Notes: a model not told the origin generated them from the letters alone. A DNA stretch of 64,000 nucleotides from Vibrio ulleungensis (GCF_016900875.1 NZ_JAFEUM010000002.1:558001-622000); one strand, 5' to 3'; shown: positions 33,464 to 43,354, counted from the stretch's first letter. Program-made: numbers and translations.

Positions 33464-36250
33464 TTGGATATTGTGAAAACCAGTCCCAACGATAAAAACC
33501 GCTACAGGCACCTACTGCTGGATAACCAGCTCAAGGTTTTGTTGGTCGAATCTGATGAGTCGCCAAAGTCGTCAGCCGCTCTCGCCGTTAATGTGGGTCA
33601 CTATGATGATCCCAACGATAGGCCTGGGCTGGCACACTTTCTAGAGCATATGCTGTTTTTAGGCACCAAAGAATTCCCCCAAATTGGTGAGTTTCAGAAC
33701 TTTATATCGCAGCATGGCGGCAGCAATAATGCGTGGACTGGACCAGAGCACACCTGCTATTTTTTCGACATTTCAAACTCGCATTTTGAACAGGCACTCG
33801 CTCGATTTAGCCGCTTTTTTGTGTCTCCACTTTTTCATGCCGAAGCCGTCGAAAAAGAACGCATGGCGGTCGACTCTGAATTTCAAATGAAGCTCAACGA
33901 CGACGCACGCAGACTATACGAAGTGCATAAAGCCGTGGTCAATCAGCAGCACCCTTTTAGCAAATTTTCGGTGGGCAATGCTCAAACTCTACACGATAAA
34001 CCCGATAGCCCTATCCGTGACGAACTGCTTGAGTTTTACCAGCAGCACTATTCTGCTGACTTAATGACTCTGTGTTTAGTGTCGCCACATTCGCTCGACG
34101 AGCAGCAATCGGTGGTTGAAGAGCTTTTTAGCGATGTCATTAACCGAAACAAAGCCAGTAAATCGGTCACTGTTCCTTTTTGGACGCCCAATCAAGCACC
34201 GCAATGGATCCACATTCAACCTATAAAAGAGATGCGTAAACTCACTGTAGCGTTTGAGTTTCCATCTATGATTGAGCACTACCAAACCAAACCCTTGTCT
34301 TACATCGCCCATATGATCGGCTATGAGGGTGGTGGAAGTGTTACACAGTGGTTGAAGCATAAAGAGTGGATCACCTCTCTAGCAGCAGGTGGTGGTGCAA
34401 GTGGGTCAAATTTTCGAGAGTTTACGGTCAGTTGTATACTCACGCCCGAAGGCCTCGAGCACTGTGAAGAGATTATCGAGCGGCTGTTTCAGTACATACG
34501 ACTCGTCACACAACACGGTTTGTCATCATGGCGCTATGACGAAAAGCGCGCTGTCATGGAAGCGGCATTTCGCTTTCAAGAATCGATCAAACCTATGGAT
34601 TTGGCGTCTCATCTCGTCATGAGTTTGCAGCATTATCAGCCTGATGACGCCGTCTATGGCGATTATATGATGCAAGCCTATGACGCCGAACTCACTCAGC
34701 AACTTGCTTCGACTCTGACCCCAGAAAACTGCCGAGTCACGTTGGTTTCGCAGCAAGGGAGTTTTGATCAAACAGCCGATTGGTATGACACTCCCTACTC
34801 TATCGCAGACATTCCAGCAGAGCTTATTGAAAAGTGGCGCCAAGCACCCGCTCATCCAGAGATGTACTTGGCCGACGAAAACCCGTATATCTGCCATCAT
34901 CTAGAAACCCAGAATTTGGAGTCCGAAGCCACCCTTCCCGAGCAAATACAGAACCTTCCGGGGTTTACGCTGTGGCATCTGCAAGAGCCTGAAATTCGAG
35001 TACCTAAAGGGGCTATTTACGTCGCCATCGACAGCCCAAAATCGGTCGAAACCCCAAGGCGAATTGTCATGCTAAAACTGTGTGTTGAACTATTTATGGA
35101 TGCACTCAGCAAGCGCACCTATCAAGCAGAGCTTGCGGGAATGAGCTACAACATCTATGCCCATCAAGGCGGCTTAACCTTGGCGTTATATGGCTTTAGT
35201 GAAAAGATGCCGCAACTGTTAAGCTTAATTTTAGAGCGCTTTAAACAACGCGAATTTCAACGTTCACGCTTTGAGGAGATTAAGCAGCAGTTGCAACGTT
35301 TTTGGGCCAATTCTCGTCATGATAGACCTATATCGCAGCTGTTTAATTGCCTGAGCGGCTTACTACAACCTAATAATCCACCACATAAAGTACTACTTGA
35401 AGCACTCAATGATATTGAAGTCGATGAGTTGCCGGTGTTTGTTGGCGAATTGCTCGACACCCTACACGTCGAAATGTTTGTTTACGGAGACTGGCAAAGA
35501 CATCAAGCTCTAGATATGGGCGACGCACTTAAAGATGCACTGCGAGTTAAAGATCAGGAGTATCGAGAGTCACTTCGCCCACTGATAATGCTAGGCAATA
35601 CTGGCTCTTCCCACCGCGAGGTCTTTTGTGATCAGCCAGATTCGGCAGTGGTGGTCTACCAACAAGCGCAAACTTCCACACCTAGAAATGTGGCTCTATT
35701 TACCTTAACCAACCAATTGATGTCGTCAGAATTTTTCCATCAAATCCGCACCAAACAACAACTGGGTTATATGGTAGGAACGGGCAATATGCCGCTAAAT
35801 CGCCACCCTGGTATCGTGTTCTATGTGCAGTCTCCGACGGCGGGCTCTGGACATTTGTTATCAGCCATCGACGAGTTTTTGAATGCGTTTTATATGGTGC
35901 TATTGGAGCTAACCGACTACCAATGGCATAGCAGTAAGCGCGGATTACTCAACCAAATCATGACGCCTGATGCCAATCTAAAAGCAAAGGGGCAACGCCT
36001 GTGGGTAGCCATTGGCAACAAAGATCATGGCTTCTCGCACCGCGATACTGTCATAGAAGAAATTAAACAGCTTAGCCGCGCCGACATGATCCGCTTTGTC
36101 GTCGAACAGCTCAAACCTCGCACCGCAACACGCTTAGTGATGTCGACTCAGGGAACCAACCATGAGAACGAGCCCAAAGTTCAACTTGGGCAAGACATTC
36201 TCAGCATAGAGCAGTTTCACGCCCTTCCCCGAAATACCGAACTGGGATAA
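33464..36250 (+). CDS. Insulinase/pitrilysin family zinc metalloprotease (M16)
   Basis: A 928-residue member of peptidase family M16. The inverted zinc-binding motif HFLEH is at residues 58-62, with the third ligand probably the glutamate in MAVDSEFQMKLNDDARR about 76 residues later. Four homologous half-domains are expected, and the R/Y region near the C-terminus (RTKQQLGYMVGTG) is typical. The TTG start has GGAGAG at 6 bases. No obvious signal peptide is seen, so it is likely cytosolic, unlike E. coli pitrilysin. It degrades peptides; the natural substrate is unknown. It sits alone between sixA and fadJ. Confidence 0.92.
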   Translation: MDIVKTSPNDKNRYRHLLLDNQLKVLLVESDESPKSSAALAVNVGHYDDPNDRPGLAHFLEHMLFLGTKEFPQIGEFQNFISQHGGSNNAWTGPEHTCYFFDISNSHFEQALARFSRFFVSPLFHAEAVEKERMAVDSEFQMKLNDDARRLYEVHKAVVNQQHPFSKFSVGNAQTLHDKPDSPIRDELLEFYQQHYSADLMTLCLVSPHSLDEQQSVVEELFSDVINRNKASKSVTVPFWTPNQAPQWIHIQPIKEMRKLTVAFEFPSMIEHYQTKPLSYIAHMIGYEGGGSVTQWLKHKEWITSLAAGGGASGSNFREFTVSCILTPEGLEHCEEIIERLFQYIRLVTQHGLSSWRYDEKRAVMEAAFRFQESIKPMDLASHLVMSLQHYQPDDAVYGDYMMQAYDAELTQQLASTLTPENCRVTLVSQQGSFDQTADWYDTPYSIADIPAELIEKWRQAPAHPEMYLADENPYICHHLETQNLESEATLPEQIQNLPGFTLWHLQEPEIRVPKGAIYVAIDSPKSVETPRRIVMLKLCVELFMDALSKRTYQAELAGMSYNIYAHQGGLTLALYGFSEKMPQLLSLILERFKQREFQRSRFEEIKQQLQRFWANSRHDRPISQLFNCLSGLLQPNNPPHKVLLEALNDIEVDELPVFVGELLDTLHVEMFVYGDWQRHQALDMGDALKDALRVKDQEYRESLRPLIMLGNTGSSHREVFCDQPDSAVVVYQQAQTSTPRNVALFTLTNQLMSSEFFHQIRTKQQLGYMVGTGNMPLNRHPGIVFYVQSPTAGSGHLLSAIDEFLNAFYMVLLELTDYQWHSSKRGLLNQIMTPDANLKAKGQRLWVAIGNKDHGFSHRDTVIEEIKQLSRADMIRFVVEQLKPRTATRLVMSTQGTNHENEPKVQLGQDILSIEQFHALPRNTELG

Positions 36251-36292
36251 AAAAGTCCCTCATCCGCAATTACGCATGATGAGGGACTTATC
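36251..36292. terminator. Terminator between the M16 protease and fadJ
   Basis: A perfect 12-bp stem AAGTCCCTCATC / GATGAGGGACTT with a 13-base loop. The minus strand has a TTTTTT tract (best for fadIJ). The plus side is weaker but may still stop the protease transcript. Confidence 0.88.
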
Positions 36293-36380
36293 TTCTAGTG
36301 GTTAAACATCGAGTTATTCTCTATAAGTAAAACTCGATGTCGAACCTCAACAAACGGTTAGTCCGCTGTTATTTCGCTAT

Positions 36381-38489
36381 TCACTTGCCGTAAAAGCTTT
36401 CGCCATTTTCGGCCATACGTTCTAACACATCACAAGGCTTAAAGCGTTCACCGTAAGAATCGGCAAAGCTATTCATCTTAGCGACCAGCTCTGGCAAGCC
36501 ATATTGGTCCATATAACGGAATGGCCCACCTAAGAATGGAGGGAAACCAATACCGAAGATAGCGCCAATGTCGCCATCACGAGCACTGCGTATGATCCCT
36601 TCTTCCAAACACAACACCGCTTCATTAAGCATTGGTAGTACACATCTTAATGCTAAGTCTTCAGCGCTAATGCTTTGATTTGGCGTAATCGACAATACCT
36701 TATACACCGTCTCATCTACTTTCTTATCTTTGCCTTTGTAGGTATAGAAACCTTTGCCAGATTTGCGCCCTTTACGATCATCTTTAAGCAAGATGTCAAA
36801 CACATCCGGCCCTTGGAATCGTGGCCCCAGCTCATTAACCAAAATGGGCATAATTTTCGAGCCTATATCGACACCCACTTCATCGAGTAAGGTGATTGGT
36901 CCCACAGGGAAGCCGAAATCGAGCAATGACTTATCAATATGTTCGATGGGTTCATTAGCCAATAACAAGTGAGCAGATTCATTCATGTACGGGGCTAGGA
37001 TCCGGTTGACGAAAAAGCCTGCTTTGTCTTTCACAACAATCGGTGTTTTACCTTGTTTGCGGGCAAACGCGACAGTAGTTGCTATCGTTTGTTCAGACGT
37101 TCCTTCATGCGGAATGATCTCTGCAAGGGGCATTTTTTCTGCTGGTGAGAAGTAGTGCAAACCAATGACATTCTCTGGCTTATCCGCTTGCTCAGCAATT
37201 TGCGCGATTGGCAAAGACGATGTATTGGTCGCAAATATCACGCCCGATTTGCCGTTTTGCTCGATGTCATTCACCATCTGCTGCTTCAGTGAAAGATCTT
37301 CAAATACCGCTTCAATCACCATATCGGCCTGACTGAAGGTAGTAAAATCCGTTCCGCCGGTTAATTGGTTCATGTTGGCTTGAACTTTTGCTCTGGTTAA
37401 AATGCGGCGCTTACGCTGCTTTTCAAACAGTTTGTAGTTGTACTGAAGCGCATTCAGCACGCCCTTTTCACTCACATCCTTAACCCGAACAGGCACTTTG
37501 GCTTTGGCAACGCTCACATGAGCTATGCCTGCGCCCATTAAACCGCCACCCAATACACCAATACGGTTAACGGCTTGAGGCTCAGCATCGGCGCCGTTGT
37601 CTTTTTTCATTTCTGTCGTAGCGAAAAAGATAGAGCGCAGCGCTTTGGACTCAGAAGTCATCACCAATTCACCAAATCGCTTCGCTTCGTTCGCAAGGCC
37701 TTTCTTCATGCCTTTTTCAAGGCCAAAGCGGATCACATCTAAAATAGCTTCTGCCGCAGGATAATTACCTCGTGTCTTGGAAAGCGTTTGCTTGCGTGCT
37801 TTATCGAAAATCACGCCACGTCCAACACCCGACATCAATTTTTCTTTGGTCGAGACTTTGCGCTTAGGTTTGGACTTAGCCGCATATTGTGCAGCCACAG
37901 TCAGCAGCACCGTATTGGGTACCGACTCTTCGACTAGGCCAAGCTTCTTCGCTTTTTTAGCGCGCAACTGCTTGCCGGTTAAAATAATATCCAACGATGC
38001 CAACAGCCCTATCAAACGCGGTAAGCGCTGCGTGCCACCAGAGCCAGGTAACAACCCTAGTTGAACTTCAGGCAGACCCAGTCGCGTAATGTCTGCATCA
38101 CTGCTGATACGGTAATCACACGCTAATGCGAGCTCTAGGCCACCGCCTAGGCACGGGCCATGAATGGCCGCAACGGTTGTAAATGGCATAGACGCCAACT
38201 TATCAAACATCTGCTGGCCCTTGGCTGCAAGCCCTTCGGCTTCGGCTGCGGTGGTGCAAGCATCGAGCATGCGTACGTCAGCGCCGGCGACAAAATTATC
38301 GGGTTTGGTCGAGTGCACCACCAATCCTGTTAATTTGTCTTGTTTAGACTCAAGCTCAACAAAGATCTCTTCCATCTCGTCAGCAAAGGCCGATTGTAAG
38401 GTATTCATTTTCTCGCCAGGTACGTCAATTGACAACCAAGCCAGATTGTTTTCGTCTATTGTGAGAGTAAATGCTTTATCTTGAATCAT
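36381..38489 (-). CDS. fadJ: Fatty-acid oxidation complex subunit alpha FadJ
   Basis: Multifunctional enoyl-CoA hydratase and 3-hydroxyacyl-CoA dehydrogenase of the FadIJ beta-oxidation complex. It has 702 residues from the ATG at 38489, which has GGAGGCAG upstream. A 16-residue longer reading was rejected. The crotonase half has [11 protein letters not shown] and [23 protein letters not shown] motifs (about residues 60-120). The dehydrogenase half has [17 protein letters not shown] near residue 310 and [11 protein letters not shown]. The ATG overlaps the fadI stop (TAATG), so translation is coupled. Confidence 0.97.
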   Translation of the reverse strand: MIQDKAFTLTIDENNLAWLSIDVPGEKMNTLQSAFADEMEEIFVELESKQDKLTGLVVHSTKPDNFVAGADVRMLDACTTAAEAEGLAAKGQQMFDKLASMPFTTVAAIHGPCLGGGLELALACDYRISSDADITRLGLPEVQLGLLPGSGGTQRLPRLIGLLASLDIILTGKQLRAKKAKKLGLVEESVPNTVLLTVAAQYAAKSKPKRKVSTKEKLMSGVGRGVIFDKARKQTLSKTRGNYPAAEAILDVIRFGLEKGMKKGLANEAKRFGELVMTSESKALRSIFFATTEMKKDNGADAEPQAVNRIGVLGGGLMGAGIAHVSVAKAKVPVRVKDVSEKGVLNALQYNYKLFEKQRKRRILTRAKVQANMNQLTGGTDFTTFSQADMVIEAVFEDLSLKQQMVNDIEQNGKSGVIFATNTSSLPIAQIAEQADKPENVIGLHYFSPAEKMPLAEIIPHEGTSEQTIATTVAFARKQGKTPIVVKDKAGFFVNRILAPYMNESAHLLLANEPIEHIDKSLLDFGFPVGPITLLDEVGVDIGSKIMPILVNELGPRFQGPDVFDILLKDDRKGRKSGKGFYTYKGKDKKVDETVYKVLSITPNQSISAEDLALRCVLPMLNEAVLCLEEGIIRSARDGDIGAIFGIGFPPFLGGPFRYMDQYGLPELVAKMNSFADSYGERFKPCDVLERMAENGESFYGK

Positions 38490-39796
38490 TATTCTGCCTC
38501 CAACACCATTGCAGCGCCTAGTCCACCTGCGGCACACGCTGTATTAAGCGCAAGGCCACCTCCACGTCGTTTCAACTCGCGAAGAGTTTGAGTGATCATT
38601 CGGGTTCCGGTTGCTGCAAAGGGGTGACCGTAAGCAATCGAGCTTCCCATAACATTAAATTTGTCCATATCAATCTCGCCAATCGCGCGGCTTCGATTCA
38701 GTTTCTCTTTGGCAAATTTTTCACTACCGAACATTTTCACATTGGACAGCGCTTGAGCGGCAAAGGCTTCGTGCATTTCAATGAGTGTTAGATCTTGCAG
38801 CGTGATACCCGCGCGATCCAACGCGATAGGCGTTGCGTAAGAAGGTCCCATCAGCATGTCTTCCCACACGTCAATGGCAGAAAACGCATAAGAGCGAATG
38901 TAGCCCAGAACGTCTAATCCAAGCTCTTTTGCGCGACCTTCACGCATTAACATGATGGCAGATGCGCCATCAGTAAGCGGCGTCGCATTTGCCGCAGTAA
39001 CAGTACCAAACTTACGGTCAAACGCAGGGCGTAATTTGGCGTAGCTTTCTAATTGAGAGTCAAAGCGAACGTTGTTGTCTCTATCAATAAACGCTTTGTA
39101 AGGTTCTGGATAGGCGGTCATTACTTCGTCACGCAGCAATCCATCATTCCAAGCTTGCGCGGCTAGCGAGTGCGAACGGTGCGCCAACTCATCTTGCTCT
39201 AAACGAGTAATGCCATGAGATTTCGCCATTTGTTCGGCGGTCTGCCCCATACTTAAGCCTGTTGAGTACTCAGCAACAGCAGGCGGCACAGGCATAAGAT
39301 CTTTAAACGACAAACTTTTTAGAATCTTCAGTTTTTGTCCGACGGTTTTTGTTTTACTCAGCGCAAGAAGGTTTGCCGCCAACTTTTTTGAAACGCCAAT
39401 CGGCAACACAGACGATGAGTCCGCACCGCCAGCAATACCAATTTCAACGGTACCTGACAAAATGCTTTCTGCAACGTTTGCAGCGGCTTGGAAAGACGTC
39501 GCACAAGCTCGAGTCACACTGTAGGCGTCGGTGTGCACATTCATTCCTGTACCCAGTACGATTTCACGCGCAATGTTTGGGGCTGCAGGCATCTGGATCA
39601 CTTGCCCAAAAACCACTTGATCGATCAGAGCCGGGTCAATGTCGGTTCGGGCCATTAATTCGTTCACTACCATTTTACCTAAATCTACGGCAGCCACTTG
39701 GCCAAACTCGGTACTCTGTCTCGCAAAAGGCGTACGCAGTCCTGAGACGACGGCAATCCTTTCACCTGAAGGGGTTTTCAAATTTTGAACGCCCAT
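38489..39796 (-). CDS. fadI: Acetyl-CoA C-acyltransferase FadI
   Basis: Thiolase beta subunit of the FadIJ complex, which removes acetyl-CoA in beta-oxidation. It has 435 residues. The nucleophilic cysteine lies in [13 protein letters not shown] near residue 98, the histidine in [12 protein letters not shown] near 393, and the second cysteine in [14 protein letters not shown] near the C-terminus. GGAGAAG precedes the ATG. A FadR-like palindrome about 100 bases upstream suggests repression by FadR, relieved by long-chain acyl-CoA. Confidence 0.97.
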   Translation of the reverse strand: MGVQNLKTPSGERIAVVSGLRTPFARQSTEFGQVAAVDLGKMVVNELMARTDIDPALIDQVVFGQVIQMPAAPNIAREIVLGTGMNVHTDAYSVTRACATSFQAAANVAESILSGTVEIGIAGGADSSSVLPIGVSKKLAANLLALSKTKTVGQKLKILKSLSFKDLMPVPPAVAEYSTGLSMGQTAEQMAKSHGITRLEQDELAHRSHSLAAQAWNDGLLRDEVMTAYPEPYKAFIDRDNNVRFDSQLESYAKLRPAFDRKFGTVTAANATPLTDGASAIMLMREGRAKELGLDVLGYIRSYAFSAIDVWEDMLMGPSYATPIALDRAGITLQDLTLIEMHEAFAAQALSNVKMFGSEKFAKEKLNRSRAIGEIDMDKFNVMGSSIAYGHPFAATGTRMITQTLRELKRRGGGLALNTACAAGGLGAAMVLEAE

Positions 39797-39893
39797 AGCT
39801 TCTCCTTTATCAATTCACGCGTCCGTGGCGAAATAATCACCGACGGTTTGTCTTTATTGTCGTTGTTGCCTCTGCGTCAGTTAACAAAAATCA

Positions 39894-39906
39894 GAGGTCA
39901 GACCTC
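39894..39906. promoter_or_regulatory. Candidate FadR operator for fadIJ
   Basis: GAGGTCAGACCTC is a perfect palindrome containing the FadR core GGTC-N-GACC. It lies 98 bases before the fadI ATG in an otherwise gene-free promoter region. FadR control of fadIJ is established in E. coli; here it is inferred. Confidence 0.7.
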
Positions 39907-40082
39907 AGGCCATTGTAACCAATTTGTTAACAACTTCAAACGTGCGTTTAAAAATAATAGTTAGAAAAGTGTTACAAAGCACAAAATGGGAGGTTATCGA
40001 CAAGCAAGCTGTTTGAAGTATTTGTGCTAAATGAGTCGGCAAGAGTAAGAATCGAGAATCGAGGTAGGTTAGAATAATGGGA

Positions 40083-40253
40083 CAAAAAAAACCACGCTCA
40101 GTGGCGTGGTAGAGTAATTTCTTTTTTTAGTGGGGCAATCTGTAGCCCGCTCAAATTATCAGTTTCCCGATAATAAGGAGAAAGTAAAGTCAGCCTTCAT
40201 CAGAAGTGTTGCCCTGCTCAACGAGTTAATCTGCCATGACTAACTGGGCAACA
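40083..40253 (-). ncRNA. Candidate small RNA with Rho-independent terminator
   Basis: On the minus strand an intrinsic terminator (ACCACGC / GCGTGGT stem, 40091-40110, then eight T residues) has no gene in front of it. About 160 bases upstream is TATATT (40265-40260), a plausible -10 element. The predicted RNA of about 170 bases can fold a long 5' hairpin closed by TGTTGCCC / GGGCAACA, a small CTTC-TGAT-GAAG hairpin and an ATTATC / GATAAT hairpin before the terminator. No open reading frame of note lies inside. I do not recognise it as a named RNA. It could alternatively be a processed leader, but fadI starts nearly 300 bases further on with its own operator. Confidence 0.45.
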
Positions 40254-40349
40254 GAGTGTAATATACTTAAAAATAAGCTTAACGAATTGAAATAGATCAA
40301 TCATTTCAACGAAATAGTAAATTGCACAAATCGGCAACAGGAGGTTGCA

Positions 40350-40913
40350 GTGTCAATTTCTGACTTTTTTGGAAAGAAAAAAGCCACATCCACGGTCAAC
40401 TCTGACATGGATAAGCAAAACAAATACGAGTCCCTAGTGAGGGCCTATCATCGCGACCTGTTTCGCTACGCTTACTGGCTGTGTAAAGACCGCACAGTAG
40501 CCGAAGATTTGGTACAGGAAACTTGCCTTAGGGCTTGGAAATCGCTCGATAGCTTACAAGACGAAAAAGCAGCGAAAGCGTGGCTAATCACCATACTGCG
40601 CCGCGAAAACGCCCGTCGATTTGAACGCAAGCAGCTTGAACTGGTCGACATCGACGATCACAGCGGCGACGCGTATGTGAACGACGATGGCTTTCATCAG
40701 CAAGAGTGGCTTCAAGCGCAAATTCTCCGCTTAGATGTGGAATATCGCGAACCGCTCTTCCTGCAAGTGGTAGGGGGATTTAGTGGTGAAGAGATCGGAA
40801 CGATCTTAGATCTAAACACCAATACCGTAATGACTCGCTTGTTTCGAGCACGCAATCAATTGAAAGAGCTACTCGACGAGTCCAACACCAATAAGGAGAG
40901 ACACAATGGATGA
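40350..40913 (+). CDS. ECF-type sigma-70 family RNA polymerase sigma factor
   Basis: A 187-residue alternative sigma factor. Region 2 (about residues 25-95) has the typical YHRDLFRYAYWLCKDRTVAEDLVQETCLRAW pattern (cited in part: AEDLVQETCLRAW), and region 4 (about 125-175) has EPLFLQVVGGFSGEEIGTIL. The GTG start is preceded by a near-perfect AGGAGG. The stop overlaps the following anti-sigma gene by 8 bases, so the pair is co-translated. The target genes and the inducing signal are unknown. Confidence 0.9.
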   Translation: MSISDFFGKKKATSTVNSDMDKQNKYESLVRAYHRDLFRYAYWLCKDRTVAEDLVQETCLRAWKSLDSLQDEKAAKAWLITILRRENARRFERKQLELVDIDDHSGDAYVNDDGFHQQEWLQAQILRLDVEYREPLFLQVVGGFSGEEIGTILDLNTNTVMTRLFRARNQLKELLDESNTNKERHNG

Positions 40914-41622
40914 GTTAGAATTTCGCCGTCGGGTCATCTCTGATCCTAAAAATCGTGATGCTGAAGTCGCCGAGCACGTATCGGACAACCCAAGCCAAGC
41001 TAAGTTTATTGATGAGATGCTCAGCTTAGATGCCCGTATCGAACAGGCTATGCGTGTGGACGTGCCTGAAGATCTGGCCGATAAAATCTTGTTCCAAAAC
41101 TCAAACAACGTGGTGACACCCAGCTTTGGCAAGCGAGCACTCAGCATTGCAGCTTCCGTGGCATTTGCGGTTGGTTTGGCCGCTGGTCAGCTAAATTGGG
41201 GGGCACTGATTGCTCAACCTGCCTATGCAAGCTTGTCGCAAACCGCGATGGAGCATGTGCATGCAGAGCGCCCATTTACCAACGCGCTGGATGAACAAGC
41301 AGAAATGCCGCAACTGAACATGAAGCTGCAGCCGTTTGAATTTAAGTTTACCGAAGACTTTCCCTACCATGTCTACTACTTAAACCACTGTGGATTTGGT
41401 GAGTCTACGGCGATGCACGTTGAGTTTGCCGGTGAAAAAGGACGGGTTACTCTGTTTATCACCAAAATTTCAGCCGACAGTGCTAGCCAGTTTTCTGACG
41501 AAACCTTCGCAGGTGAACTTGCCCCAATGGGTGACGCCACTTTAATTGTGGTCGGTGAGCAAGACGAAAACCTAAATGCGATTGTAGAGAGACTGGTCTC
41601 CATTATTGAGCCAACCAGTTAA
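40906..41622 (+). CDS. DUF3379 membrane protein, probable anti-sigma factor
   Basis: A 238-residue protein coupled to the sigma factor by an 8-base overlap. The cytoplasmic N-terminus (about 1-75) is charged and helical, and one transmembrane helix lies at about residues 80-98 (LSIAASVAFAVGLAAGQL). The remainder should be periplasmic, with a conserved HVHAERPF segment and CGFGESTAMHVEF. Position and topology fit a membrane anti-sigma factor that holds the ECF sigma, but this is inferred from context. A terminator follows 30 bases after the stop. Confidence 0.8.
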   Translation: MDELEFRRRVISDPKNRDAEVAEHVSDNPSQAKFIDEMLSLDARIEQAMRVDVPEDLADKILFQNSNNVVTPSFGKRALSIAASVAFAVGLAAGQLNWGALIAQPAYASLSQTAMEHVHAERPFTNALDEQAEMPQLNMKLQPFEFKFTEDFPYHVYYLNHCGFGESTAMHVEFAGEKGRVTLFITKISADSASQFSDETFAGELAPMGDATLIVVGEQDENLNAIVERLVSIIEPTS

Positions 41623-41652
41623 CGCCATTTTCGCGGTTAAATGAAATAGGCA

Positions 41653-41677
41653 AAAGCACCCTTCGGGGTGCTTTTTT
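41653..41677 (+). terminator. Terminator of the sigma/anti-sigma operon
   Basis: AAAGCACC-C-TTCG-G-GGTGCTTT hairpin with a TTCG tetraloop, followed by a six-T run. Confidence 0.93.
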
Positions 41678-41989
41678 CGTTTTACAACCAGTAGCACACC
41701 AAAAACTGGCGACAATAAAAAAACTTGCCAAAGGTATTTCTTACGCTCTAATATGTAAACGAAGTGTTAAAATAGAGTAAAGATGCTAATAATAACTTAA
41801 TTGCTTACATTAGCGTTATTTTGGCAACATTTCAGAACATTTAGCCCCACAAACTCAAGTGGTCTGATATGTTTAACGGACGAATACGATAGGATACGCG
41901 CCTAAACTAATGGTAAACAATTAGTAATACTAACGTTAAGGCGTTACACAATCACAACCGTCCGTAGAGACGGTCAATAAGGATATATA
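41678..41989. other. fadL promoter region
   Basis: No gene is visible in 312 bases between the sigma operon terminator and fadL. It is AT-rich and contains a FadR-like sequence (41857-41873). The AAGGAT ribosome binding site of fadL lies at its end. Confidence 0.6.
41857..41873. promoter_or_regulatory. Possible FadR site upstream of fadL
   Basis: AAGTGGTCTGATATGTT matches the E. coli FadR consensus at about 12 of 16 informative positions, with a good left half (TGGTC) and a poor right half. Weak on sequence alone. The fadL context raises its credibility. Confidence 0.4.
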
Positions 41990-43303
41990 ATGAAGCAGTC
42001 ACGTATATTTACCCGCACGATTTTGGCAACAGCGGTTGCTCTTACAAGCCAACAAGCTTTCGCTGCTGGTTTTCAACTTAACGCCCAATCTGCAACAGGT
42101 CTAGGCCGTGCATTTGCTGGTGACGCGGTTATTGCGGACAACGCATCAGTAATGGCTCGTAACCCAGCGGCAATGGCGCTGTTTGATAAAACTGAATTTT
42201 CTGTTGGTGTGAATGCGATTAGCACTGATATTAGTGTTAGTGATGTAACTTATTACAGTCCAACATCCCCAACTGGAACGGCAGTTGAAAATGCTAGTAA
42301 TGGTGGTACAACTCCTGTTCCAAATATCTATATTGTGCATCCGATAAACGAAAAATTTGCAGTAGGTGCGGGTATTTACACCAATTTTGGTACTTCCAAC
42401 GAATTTAGTGATGATTGGGGAAGTAATACTGGAGTTCTAATACCGGACCACCCGCTTGGTGTTGTCGCTGTACCCGGTGCCGATGCATTTGGGGGGGTTA
42501 CTAATGTTTCAAGCATGAACCTTGCACTTGCTGCTTCATACAGAATAAACGAGCAATGGAGCATCGGCGGCGGTCTTGATGTAATATATGGTTCTGGTGA
42601 ACTAAAAAGAACGTCTAGTGTAACAGTAGTTAGTGCTGGTGATCCAACAACTCCAATTGGCTCGCAAGAGCTAGATCTCTTAGACGTTGACGCTTCCGGA
42701 GTTGGTATTGGATTTAACCTAGGTACAGTATTTGAACTAGATCAAAATAATCGCTTTGGCTTTGCTTATCACTACAGTCCAACCATAGAAGCAAGCGGTG
42801 ATGTAAACTTCGGTGGAACTGCTCAGGGTGATTTAGTTCTTCCATTGCCATCAATGGCTGAATTCTCTGGTTACCACCGTATCAACGAAACTGATTTTGC
42901 CGTTCACTATAGTGTTCAGTGGATAGGTTGGAGCGCATTTGACAAACTAAGTGCGACAGATGGTGATTTTGAAAAAGAATACGCGTGGCAAGATGGTTGG
43001 CACTACGCAATTGGTGGTACTTACTACATCAACAAAAACTGGGAAGCTCGCCTAGGTTACATGTACGACACCAGTGCACAAGATCAAATCACGTCAATCT
43101 CTGTACCTGATTCAGATCGTCAGTGGTTCTCTGCAGGCGCAAGCTACCATATTTCTGATAACAACAGCATTGACTTCGGTATTACTTACTTAGTAGGCCA
43201 TGACGTAAAAGTAACTGACTACCTAACTGAAGAAGTATACGTTACTGCAACAACCCGTGCTGACGCATGGCTATATGGTGTTCAATACAGCCATCGTTTC
43301 TAA
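41990..43303 (+). CDS. fadL: Long-chain fatty acid outer-membrane transporter FadL
   Basis: A 437-residue outer-membrane beta-barrel of the FadL/OmpP1 family that imports long-chain fatty acids. The signal peptide (residues 1-25, ending QQAFAAG) is followed by the characteristic N-terminal hatch GFQLNAQSATGLGRAFAGDAVIADNASVMARNPAAM (cited for pattern: ARNPAAMALF). The C-terminus ends in an aromatic strand, YGVQYSHRF. Codon use is strongly biased at both ends but looser in the middle (about 42.2-42.8 kb). Its position after fadI matches E. coli. Confidence 0.94.
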   Translation: MKQSRIFTRTILATAVALTSQQAFAAGFQLNAQSATGLGRAFAGDAVIADNASVMARNPAAMALFDKTEFSVGVNAISTDISVSDVTYYSPTSPTGTAVENASNGGTTPVPNIYIVHPINEKFAVGAGIYTNFGTSNEFSDDWGSNTGVLIPDHPLGVVAVPGADAFGGVTNVSSMNLALAASYRINEQWSIGGGLDVIYGSGELKRTSSVTVVSAGDPTTPIGSQELDLLDVDASGVGIGFNLGTVFELDQNNRFGFAYHYSPTIEASGDVNFGGTAQGDLVLPLPSMAEFSGYHRINETDFAVHYSVQWIGWSAFDKLSATDGDFEKEYAWQDGWHYAIGGTYYINKNWEARLGYMYDTSAQDQITSISVPDSDRQWFSAGASYHISDNNSIDFGITYLVGHDVKVTDYLTEEVYVTATTRADAWLYGVQYSHRF

Positions 43304-43325
43304 ATAAAATTACTAGATTTTGCGT

Positions 43326-43354
43326 AAAGGGCTGATGAAAATCAGCCCTTTTTA
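43326..43354 (+). terminator. Rho-independent terminator of fadL
   Basis: A perfect 11-bp stem AAAGGGCTGAT / ATCAGCCCTTT with a GAAA loop and a following T run, 22 bases after the fadL stop. Confidence 0.94.

Larger units (their letters stand above)
39797..40349. other. Gene-free region between fadI and the ECF sigma gene
   Basis: This 553-base region has no convincing protein gene. It contains the fadI promoter with a FadR-like site (39894-39906) and a minus-strand terminator with a candidate small RNA (40083-40253). An inverted repeat TTGAAAT-N9-ATTTCAA (40287-40309), a possible operator, lies between the small RNA promoter and the sigma-factor gene. Confidence 0.6.

Noticed and set aside
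38490..38537. Longer FadJ start upstream of 38489
   Set aside because: It would overlap fadI by about 48 bases and adds basic, non-family residues. The ATG at 38489 has a good ribosome binding site.
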